From: an uncultured Treponema sp.
GTDB lineage: Bacteria; Spirochaetota; Spirochaetia; Treponematales; Treponemataceae
NCBI GenBank assembly: GCA_945833725.1
Contig: CAMAFU010000067.1
Coordinates: 1-8,256 of the forward strand
Reading direction: 5' to 3'
Length of the DNA stretch: 8,256 nt
In this document: in pieces, positions 1-5,813 of the stretch
Layout of the letters: each line of letters starts with the position of its first letter
Numbering within the stretch: the first letter of the stretch is position 1
Position numbers and translations under genes: made by a program
The notes under the pieces: generated by a model
Database searches by the model: none
The model's input: the letters and a program-made list of their open reading frames with translations, nothing else
Told to the model about the DNA's origin: nothing

Positions 1-1170
1 AAACTGGGTAAAAATATCGGCACCGGCAATAAATGTTCCAATGGCACTTCCTAGGGTGGAAAGAACAAAAACAAGAAGAACTTTCAGAATCCTGTTTTTA
101 TAAAACCCTTTTACAGAAGAAACTTCGTCCTGCAGCAATTCCATATCCCGAACTTTTGGTTTTTGAATCACTGCCTGTACAAGACCTGTAAACATTCCTA
201 CGCCAATTACCGGACAAAGGCTTGTAATAGGAGCTGCAACAAAAGCCACCAGAACAGTTACAGGATGACCAAGGGCAATTATTGTGCCTGCAGCAGACAG
301 CACCGCGTTCCATAAAACCCAGGAACCCACCATTTGAGAACCTTTTGTTTTGCCTCCGTAAATAAAACCTGCCGCAATTGCCGCAACAATTATTACAGGA
401 ATTATCCAGCCGATTATCCGTGAACTTTTCTTTTTTGGCGGAACTACTTCAATGTCGCTGCAATCTGAACTTACAGAAGAGGAAGCAAGTTTTTTAAGAT
501 GTTCAATAACACCCGGCAAATGGCCAGCCCCTAAAACAGCAAGAACAGTGTTTCCTTTACAGTCCCATATTTTGCTGGCCAAATACCTGTCCCGCTCATC
601 AATAAGAACTTTTTTTATTCCCGGCATGTAGTCAGAAAGTTCTTTCATCATGCTGTCCATTTCGGAAGAATTTTTAAGGTTTTCGATTTCTTCGCCGCTT
701 ACCTCTTCCTTGCTGAAAGCACTGGAAATTAAAGCCGCCAAAAGTTTGCACTTTCCCCAAAAGGAATTTAGGCTCCAGGCTCTGCTTAATGTAGTTTGAA
801 TAGGTCTGTCTACAAGCGCAACAGGTATATTGAGTTTTTTTGCAGCATTATCAGCCGCCCTCATTTCGTCTCCCGGCTTTACACCTACATTCTGCCCCAT
901 CCTCTTTTGAAAACTGGAAAGCATTAAGTTTGCAAGAAGAAGGAATCCCTGTTTCTTTTTTAAAACCTTTACAATATCAAGATTACGCCAACTTTCACTG
1001 TCGTTTAAAGATGAATACCTGCCTTCATCAAGTTCAATGGCAACAACATCAGGTTTTTTTTCGGCAACGGCATTTTCTACTTCAAGGCAGCTTTCCTTAG
1101 AAATATGTGCCGTACCAATCAAAATAAATTTTCTGCCGTTAAATTCAAGAACCTTTTCTGTCTGACTCAT
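1..1170 (-). CDS. TraB/PrgY-family membrane protein, 3'-truncated by the window edge
   Basis: An uninterrupted reading frame runs from the ATG at 1170 to the window edge, giving 390 residues with no stop seen. The N-terminal two thirds match the TraB/PrgY (GumN-like) fold. A GTAH motif lies at residues 19-22, ELDEGR at 46-51, a PGDEM segment at 99-103, ERDRYLA at 192-198 and GAGHLPG at 214-220. The paired GxxH-type motifs plus the conserved Glu and Arg are the family hallmark. The C-terminal third is hydrophobic, with likely membrane segments near 252-270, 283-300, 304-333 and 362-383. A soluble metal-dependent hydrolase-like domain anchored by a C-terminal membrane domain is the expected layout. 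In Enterococcus, PrgY/TraB limits sex-pheromone activity; for the broad chromosomal family a protease role is suspected but unproven. GGAG at 1176-1179 is a well-placed ribosome site. It starts 28 nt after hisD on the same strand, so co-transcription is likely. By family length only a few residues should be missing. Confidence 0.85.
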   Translation of the reverse strand, partial: MSQTEKVLEFNGRKFILIGTAHISKESCLEVENAVAEKKPDVVAIELDEGRYSSLNDSESWRNLDIVKVLKKKQGFLLLANLMLSSFQKRMGQNVGVKPGDEMRAADNAAKKLNIPVALVDRPIQTTLSRAWSLNSFWGKCKLLAALISSAFSKEEVSGEEIENLKNSSEMDSMMKELSDYMPGIKKVLIDERDRYLASKIWDCKGNTVLAVLGAGHLPGVIEHLKKLASSSVSSDCSDIEVVPPKKKSSRIIGWIIPVIIVAAIAAGFIYGGKTKGSQMVGSWVLWNAVLSAAGTIIALGHPVTVLVAFVAAPITSLCPVIGVGMFTGLVQAVIQKPKVRDMELLQDEVSSVKGFYKNRILKVLLVFVLSTLGSAIGTFIAGADIFTQF

Positions 1171-1198
1171 AAATACTCCAATTTTAATTTTTACAAAC

Positions 1199-2560
1199 CT
1201 AAAGCCTTATTCTTGCAGCCTTTGCATGAGCTTCCAGCCCTTCTGCATCCCCAAGAATTCCCGCTGCTTCGGCAGAAGCCTTAGCACCTTTAGAATACGG
1301 AACGACACGCAAAGTGGTAACTGTTTTTAAGAAAACACGGACACTAAGACCGCCTGTAAACCTTGCGCTACCAGAAGTAGGCAAAGTATGATTCAACCCT
1401 GCAGCATAATCGCCAAAAACTTCTGCACTGCCATGACCAATAAAAAGAGAACCGTAATTTGAGCATAAAGAGGCAATTCTGCTTCGTTTTTCTCCATCTT
1501 CCATGGCAAGTTCCAGATGTTCAGGAGCTTTTCTGTTTGCTGCAGAAACGGCCTGTTCCAGATTTTCGCAGAGAATTATTTTTCCGTAACTGTCTATGCT
1601 TTGGCGGGCAGTTTCTTTTGTAGAAAGAGTTTCCAGCTGAAGTTCAATTTCTGCTGCAACTTTTTCTGCCAGCTGTTTAGAATCTGTTGCAAGAACACTT
1701 TGAGCCACCACATCGTGTTCGGCCTGAGCCAGAAGATCTGCTGCAACCCATTTTGGATTTGCCGAACTGTCTGCAATAATAAACACTTCTGTAGGACCTG
1801 CAACCATATCAATACCAACAGAACCATAAACAAGTTTTTTTGCCTCAGCCACAAATTTATTGCCCGGCCCCACAATTACATCAACTTTAGGAACAGATTC
1901 CGTTCCAAACGCCATAGCACCAATAGCCTGACTTCCTCCGCAGGCAAAAACTTTATTAACACCGCATAAATAAGCTGCTGCAAGAATATTCTCGTCTCCG
2001 TAAGGTTTACCGCCGCAAAAAGCTTTTCCAGGAATGCCCGTTCCAGATTCTTCTGCCATTTTTTTGTCGTCCGGGTGAACTCTTGGAGGCGTACACAAAA
2101 CAATTTCTTTTACGCCGGCAGCAACAGCAGGAGTTACAGTCATAACAACAGTTGATACAAGAGGAAAACGACCTGCAGGAACATAAACACCAGCCCTTTC
2201 CACAGGAATATTTTTCTGCCCTGTAAAAATGCCCGGTTCAAGTTCCGTTTCAAAATCGTAAAAACACTCAGCCTGCTTTTTTGCAAATTTAAGGGCTAAA
2301 TCCCGGCTGTAACAAATGGCATCGTAAAGGGAAGGATTATTTTTTTTAAGATTATCTGCCGCCAGTTTAAGTTCTTCCGAAGGAATTTCCAGCGAAACAG
2401 GAGAACTTACATCGAATTTTTCGCCGTATTTTTTTAAAGCACAATCCCCTCTGGATTTTACATCCAGCAGAACATCCCTTACCACATCAATAGAAGAGCC
2501 AAAATCCCTTCCAGAAAAAAAACTATCTTCAACATCTGCAAAATTTTGAATTTTAATCAT
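1199..2560 (-). CDS. hisD: Histidinol dehydrogenase
   Basis: This cytosolic zinc enzyme makes the last two oxidations of histidine synthesis, L-histidinol to L-histidine with two NAD+. The 453-residue product covers the whole family. ERAGVYVPAG is at 121-130, the GGSQAIGA segment begins at 208, and VGPGNKFVAEAKK at 230-242 is the NAD/substrate region. By comparison with E. coli HisD, Q279, H282, D384 and H445 align with the zinc ligands and E347-H348 with the catalytic Glu-His pair; GLNHTLPT (388-395) and SGSARFTGG (396-404) are also family motifs. It is about 20 residues longer than E. coli HisD (434), mostly because of an extra stretch at about 160-191 between the CTPP and ILAAAYLCG motifs. 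An in-frame TAA directly precedes the ATG, which fixes the start. AAGG at 2572-2575 is a modest ribosome site. No other his genes are visible, and the downstream neighbour is the TraB-like gene. Confidence 0.97.
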   Translation of the reverse strand: MIKIQNFADVEDSFFSGRDFGSSIDVVRDVLLDVKSRGDCALKKYGEKFDVSSPVSLEIPSEELKLAADNLKKNNPSLYDAICYSRDLALKFAKKQAECFYDFETELEPGIFTGQKNIPVERAGVYVPAGRFPLVSTVVMTVTPAVAAGVKEIVLCTPPRVHPDDKKMAEESGTGIPGKAFCGGKPYGDENILAAAYLCGVNKVFACGGSQAIGAMAFGTESVPKVDVIVGPGNKFVAEAKKLVYGSVGIDMVAGPTEVFIIADSSANPKWVAADLLAQAEHDVVAQSVLATDSKQLAEKVAAEIELQLETLSTKETARQSIDSYGKIILCENLEQAVSAANRKAPEHLELAMEDGEKRSRIASLCSNYGSLFIGHGSAEVFGDYAAGLNHTLPTSGSARFTGGLSVRVFLKTVTTLRVVPYSKGAKASAEAAGILGDAEGLEAHAKAARIRL

Positions 2561-2593
2561 TTAACACAACGCCTTACGCAAAAAATTTCCTCA

Positions 2594-2622
2594 ATTTTAT
2601 CGAATTTAACTCTTTCTTACAA
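2594..2622 (-). promoter_or_regulatory. Candidate sigma70 promoter of hisD
   Basis: Read on the minus strand, TTGTAA (2617-2622) is followed by a 17-bp spacer and TAAAAT (2594-2599). The matches to consensus are 4/6 and 5/6. The predicted transcript start near 2587 gives a 5' leader of about 27 nt that includes AAGG at 2572-2575. Placement, spacing and strand all fit the hisD-traB transcript, but no experiment supports it. Confidence 0.55.
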
Positions 2623-2640
2623 TAAACGATTTTTACCTGT

Positions 2641-2800
2641 TTTTTTACGGGCGGCTTTTGTCCGGTTTGTAAAGCAAACCAGCCAAAACCAGGCTTTCCG
2701 CACTTCGCGGACTAGCCGCCGCTCATCCCTCCACTACGCAATGCTCCGTTCTGGGACTGCTTCGCAGGTGTTCCAATCCCTGCCGCAATCTTGCACAGGC
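2641..2800. repeat. G+C-rich hairpin-dense intergenic element (candidate dispersed repeat)
   Basis: This stretch is clearly richer in G+C than the AT-rich DNA on either side and codes for nothing convincing. It is packed with short perfect inverted repeats. GGCGGCT at 2650-2656 pairs with AGCCGCC at 2714-2720. Inside that stem lie GGTTTG/CAAACC (2664-2669 with 2675-2680), AGCC/GGCT (2681-2684 with 2692-2695) and TCCGC/GCGGA (2697-2701 with 2707-2711). To the right, CTGC/GCAG (2757-2760 with 2764-2767) closes on a TTC loop. The style resembles REP-like intergenic repeats with small stems closed by TTC/GAA loops that I associate with spirochaete and other anaerobe genomes. No second copy is in this window, so the repeat status is inferred. 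Confidence 0.45.
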
Positions 2801-2821
2801 ATAGAAAAAAAATCGGATTTG

Positions 2822-2830
2822 TGGTAAATT
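2822..2830 (+). promoter_or_regulatory. Candidate extended -10 box for the def operon
   Basis: TGG followed directly by TAAATT (2825-2830) fits an extended -10 pattern (TGn then a TATAAT-like hexamer, 4/6). No convincing -35 lies 16-18 bp upstream. Initiation 7-8 nt downstream would fall at or next to the def ATG at 2838. This is a weak sequence-only call. Confidence 0.3.
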
Positions 2831-2837
2831 CTTTCTT

Positions 2838-3419
2838 ATGAAAATTTATAAATTAGGTGAAGAAGTACTCAGAAAAAAATGCGTTCCGGTTGAACCGGAA
2901 GAAATAAACGACGAAATGCGCAGTCTTTTTTTAGAAATGTTTGACACCATGGACGAAGCAGAAGGTGTTGGCCTTGCTGCCCCTCAAGTCGGCATTTCAA
3001 AAAGATTTTTTGTCGTTACTGCCGACGATGGAATTCGCCGTGTATTCATAAATCCGCAGATTGTTTACACAAGCAGCACTCTTTCAGACTACGAAGAAGG
3101 CTGTCTTTCTCTTCCAGGCTTTAACGAAGTTATCCGCCGCCCGGAAAAAGTTACATGCTGTGCTGTAAATGAATTCGGCAAACCTTTTACTTTAGAGGCA
3201 GACGGTCTTTTGGCAAGAATAATTCAGCACGAAAACGACCATCTGGATGGAATTGTGTATATCGACCGCGGCAATCCAGAATTTGCAGCAAAAGTTTCCG
3301 CTCAAATGCAAAAACGCCTTGAACGGCAGGCAAAAAAAGATGCAGAAAAAGCAAAAAAAGCCGCATCCATTGCTGCCAAAAAAGCCGCAAAACTCGAAAA
3401 AAACAATTCCAGAGGTTAG
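2838..3419 (+). CDS. def: Peptide deformylase with Lys/Ala-rich C-terminal tail
   Basis: This enzyme removes the N-formyl group from nascent polypeptides at the ribosome exit. All three deformylase motifs are intact: GVGLAAPQVG at residues 43-52 (motif I, Q50), EEGCLSLPG at 86-94 (motif II, metal ligand C89) and QHENDHLDG at 130-138 (motif III, metal ligands H131 and H135, catalytic E132). The catalytic core ends near residue 148. Residues about 150-193 form a highly charged Lys/Ala/Glu tail with helical or coiled-coil character that goes beyond the core fold. No Shine-Dalgarno sequence is visible in the T-rich DNA before the ATG at 2838. That ATG is still favoured because MKIYKLGEEVLRKKC is a typical deformylase N-terminus. 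It is the first gene of the def-fmt-PASTA operon, and its last codons contain the fmt ribosome site. Confidence 0.96.
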   Translation: MKIYKLGEEVLRKKCVPVEPEEINDEMRSLFLEMFDTMDEAEGVGLAAPQVGISKRFFVVTADDGIRRVFINPQIVYTSSTLSDYEEGCLSLPGFNEVIRRPEKVTCCAVNEFGKPFTLEADGLLARIIQHENDHLDGIVYIDRGNPEFAAKVSAQMQKRLERQAKKDAEKAKKAASIAAKKAAKLEKNNSRG

Positions 3420-3424
3420 CCTTA

Positions 3425-4423
3425 ATGAAAATCATTTACGCCGGTTCTCCTCTGGCCTCGGCAATGGTACTATCAAACCTGCTCAGCTTAATAAAAGAAA
3501 GTTCCATTTCTTCTCAGGTTGAATTTGCCGGTGTACTTACAAATCCCCCTTCTCCAAAAGGTAGAAGCAGAGAACTTATTCCTACAGAAGTAAGTGCCCT
3601 TGCAAAATCCATGAACATTCCTGTTTTTGAATTTGACCATATCCGCAAAGAAGCAATAGAAGCAGTTTCTCCTTTAAAACCGGATTTACTTGTTACTTTC
3701 GACTTTGGCCGCATTTTTGGTCCCAAATTCCTTTCAATTTTTAAATTCGGCGGCATAAACCTTCATCCATCAAAACTTCCCCTTTACAGAGGATGCAGTC
3801 CTGTTCCTTCTGCAATTTTAAACGGCGACAGCGAACTGGGAATTTCCGTACAGAAAATCGCCCTTGAAACAGACACTGGCGCAATTATTGCCCAATCTTC
3901 CATTAACCTTACAGGCAAAGAAACAACTCTTTCCCTTATGGAAGGCGACGGCAAAACAAGTCCTGTAACTCAGGAAGGCTCAAAACTTCTTTTTGAAACA
4001 ATAAAAAAATTTGTTTCAGCCTCTACCCCGGAGGATGTTCCTTCAACTTTGCAAACTGGAACTGCCACATTCACAAATTTTATAAAAAAAGAAGACGGTC
4101 TTATTAACTGGAACACAGAAGCCTCTTCCATCGAAAGAAAAATCCGTGCCTATACTCCCTGGCCTTTGTGTTCAACTTTGTTTAACGGGCAGAAACTTTC
4201 CCTTCTTAAAGCAGAAATTTCTCCCCTGTCCGAAAAAATTACAGACAGCACAATAGTTCCTGGAACAGTTCTTCCTTTCAGAAAAGATTCGGGCATAGAA
4301 ATTATGTGCGGAAAAGGCACTGTCCTTCTTGTAAAACAGCTTCAGCTTCAGGGTAAAAAACCCATGGACTATAAATCATTTGTAAATGGTGCCAGAAATT
4401 TTTTTGGAGCCATTTTAGGGTAA
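3425..4423 (+). CDS. fmt: Methionyl-tRNA formyltransferase
   Basis: This enzyme transfers a formyl group from 10-formyl-tetrahydrofolate to Met-tRNAfMet, the partner step to deformylase. The 332-residue product has an N-terminal Rossmann-like formyltransferase domain (about 1-195). It carries INLHPSKLPLYRG at 111-123, in which N112 and H114 match the catalytic Asn and His, and ALETDTGAII at 146-155, in which D150 matches the catalytic Asp. A C-terminal tRNA-binding OB-like domain follows (about 215-330) with INW (227-229) and IRAYTPWPLCS (240-250). The stretch before the motif reads DFGRIFGPKFL where most Fmt proteins have an AYGQILP-like sequence. GAGG at 3412-3415, inside the end of def, is the ribosome site with a 9-nt spacer. 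The gene starts 5 nt after def and ends 4 nt before the PASTA gene. Confidence 0.95.
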   Translation: MKIIYAGSPLASAMVLSNLLSLIKESSISSQVEFAGVLTNPPSPKGRSRELIPTEVSALAKSMNIPVFEFDHIRKEAIEAVSPLKPDLLVTFDFGRIFGPKFLSIFKFGGINLHPSKLPLYRGCSPVPSAILNGDSELGISVQKIALETDTGAIIAQSSINLTGKETTLSLMEGDGKTSPVTQEGSKLLFETIKKFVSASTPEDVPSTLQTGTATFTNFIKKEDGLINWNTEASSIERKIRAYTPWPLCSTLFNGQKLSLLKAEISPLSEKITDSTIVPGTVLPFRKDSGIEIMCGKGTVLLVKQLQLQGKKPMDYKSFVNGARNFFGAILG

Positions 4424-4427
4424 AATT

Positions 4428-5543
4428 ATGAGCGATAACGAAATCAACGAAATTAACGAAACCAGCACAAAAGAAAACGATTCAACAAAAGAAAAAAAAC
4501 AGAAAGTTTCTTTTTTTGAACGAATTAAAAATTTTAAATTCAGCCGGCTTAGGGTAAGTTTTGCCGACGGCATAAAAAAACTTGATTCCAGCGGAAAAGT
4601 TCTGGGGCTTACAGTTGCAGGAGCCGTTGTTTTTATGGTTCTTGTTTGTCTGGCCGTATTTTTTATGACTGTCCGTGGACCAGAAAAAGTTCTTGTGCCG
4701 GATGTAGAAGGCCGGGAACTTACACAGGCTCTTCTGGAAATGCAGGTAAAGGAACTTTACCCGAAAATTCAAAAACGGTACGACGAAAAAGCTGCCGGTA
4801 CAATTTTAAGCCAGTCGCCTTCTGCAGGCTCCATTGTAAAGGCAGGCACAAGAGTTACCCTTACTGTAAGCCGTGGTGCCATTGTTACGGAAGTTGGAAA
4901 TTATATCGGCGAAACTTTCGACAAGGTAAAACTTGATCTTTCCACAATGTTTACAGGTTCCAGCCGCCATCTTATTGTTCTTGCAGACCCTGTTTACAAA
5001 GCCGACATGGCAGAAGCCGGTACAATTCTTGAACAGGATCCACCGGCCGGCACAAAAATTTCTGAACCTGTTACAGTAAACCTTGTTGTTAGCCGCGGTC
5101 CAAATTTCGATAACACAAAAGTTCCTTATTTCGTAGGAAAATCTGTAAAAGACATGCTTTCCCTCCTGTCAAATTCAAAAGTTGTAGTTGATTTTACCGG
5201 AAGAAAAGCTCAGAACGGCGAAAAAGAATGGGCTGTAATAAGTCAGGATCAAAGCTCCGGAGAATTTGTTCCTGTTTACAGCCGAGTTAATGTTGAAATT
5301 ACTTTCCCGGCAAAACCAGAGGAAGATTCCATCTACGGCATTTTTGAAGCAAATCTGGCAGACTATCCTTATCCTGTTGAAATGAGCCTTGAATGTATAG
5401 AAAAAACAGGCCGGCGTTACGAAATTATAAAACTTAATCATACTGGCGGCCATTTTACCGTTCCATATCTTGTATCTGAAGGAAGCGAACTTATTCTTAA
5501 AATTGCCGGCAAAGAAGTAAAAAGGCAGTTTATAAACCGATAA
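4428..5543 (+). CDS. Single-pass membrane protein with PASTA repeats, no kinase domain
   Basis: The 371-residue protein has a charged, Lys/Glu/Asn-rich cytoplasmic N-terminus (about 1-57), one transmembrane helix (about 59-80) and an extracytoplasmic region of PASTA repeats. Repeat 1 spans about 85-150 (KVLVPDVEGREL to LTVSRG), repeat 2 about 151-224 (ending NLVVSRG) and a more diverged repeat 3 about 228-294. The Q-S/D-P-x-x-G cores (QSPSAG 129-134, QDPPAG 203-208, QDQSSG 273-278) mark each repeat. A non-PASTA C-terminal segment (about 300-371) is unassigned. In Ser/Thr kinases and penicillin-binding proteins PASTA domains bind muropeptides or promote assembly. Here no kinase or transpeptidase domain is present, so a cell-wall sensing or scaffolding role is inference. 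AGGG at 4417-4420 with a 7-nt spacer is the ribosome site. It is the last gene of the def-fmt operon and is followed by a strong terminator. Confidence 0.88.
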   Translation: MSDNEINEINETSTKENDSTKEKKQKVSFFERIKNFKFSRLRVSFADGIKKLDSSGKVLGLTVAGAVVFMVLVCLAVFFMTVRGPEKVLVPDVEGRELTQALLEMQVKELYPKIQKRYDEKAAGTILSQSPSAGSIVKAGTRVTLTVSRGAIVTEVGNYIGETFDKVKLDLSTMFTGSSRHLIVLADPVYKADMAEAGTILEQDPPAGTKISEPVTVNLVVSRGPNFDNTKVPYFVGKSVKDMLSLLSNSKVVVDFTGRKAQNGEKEWAVISQDQSSGEFVPVYSRVNVEITFPAKPEEDSIYGIFEANLADYPYPVEMSLECIEKTGRRYEIIKLNHTGGHFTVPYLVSEGSELILKIAGKEVKRQFINR

Positions 5544-5574
5544 ATCCGTTTTTGCGGAAAATTCCGTCTTTAAC

Positions 5575-5620
5575 AATGCCTGATGTAACAGAAAACTTTT
5601 GTGATGCAGGCATTTTTTTT
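5575..5620 (+). terminator. Rho-independent terminator of the def-fmt-PASTA operon
   Basis: AATGCCTG (5575-5582) pairs perfectly with CAGGCATT (5607-5614), followed by a run of eight T ending at 5620. Further A/T pairing inside the loop is possible. It begins 31 nt after the PASTA stop codon. Confidence 0.85.
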
Positions 5621-5813
5621 AGAACGGTTAAACCTAGCCCCGATTGTAATGGCCCGAAGGGTTGGGGAAGAAACAGCACAGAATTGCTTTTATAAAAATG
5701 TTTCTATGTTGAACTTCAGTAATTTTCTTCCCCAATGAAGGCGCAGCCGGAACCATGAAAAGCGGGTGTGATGTATAAAAATTATGCTTCATATTTTATC
5801 TGGAGAATGAATT
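5621..5813. other. aroDE upstream region with repeat-like element
   Basis: No gene is visible here. Left (5634-5660) and right (5742-5766) pieces, AGCCCCGATTGTAATGGCC and GCCGGAACCATGAAAAGCGG, have the look of the two ends of a dispersed G+C-rich intergenic repeat and flank the 76-bp inverted-repeat element at 5661-5736. Next to aroDE, GGAG at 5802-5805 is the ribosome site. TATAAA at 5774-5779 and TATTTT at 5792-5797 are possible -10 boxes, but neither has a good -35, so the aroDE promoter is not resolved. Confidence 0.4.
5656..5741. mobile_element. MITE-like 76-bp inverted-repeat element with 5-bp direct repeats
   Basis: TTGGGGAAGAAA (5662-5673) and TTTCTTCCCCAA (5724-5735) are perfect 12-bp inverted repeats separated by 50 bp of AT-rich DNA containing the palindrome TTTTATAAAA (5688-5697). 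GAAGG occurs just outside each end (5656-5660 and 5737-5741), as a target-site duplication would. Removing 5661-5741 leaves a continuous short repeat-like sequence. It is non-coding. Alternatives are a transcribed stem-loop or the natural variable centre of the surrounding repeat. Confidence 0.4.

Noticed and set aside
1517..1969. A 150-residue plus-strand open frame antisense to hisD
   Set aside because: Cys/Phe/Asn-rich composition with no motif; it is the complement of the well-supported hisD coding frame.
2650..2720. tRNA gene
   Set aside because: The 7-bp closing stem and three hairpins look tRNA-like, but there is no TTCGANNC T-loop, the T-arm loop is 5 nt, spacing before the first arm is 7 nt and no sensible anticodon loop context exists.
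2546..2827. A 93-residue plus-strand open frame just before def
   Set aside because: It starts inside hisD on the opposite strand, runs through the hairpin-rich element, has no ribosome site and reads like low-complexity translation of repeat DNA.
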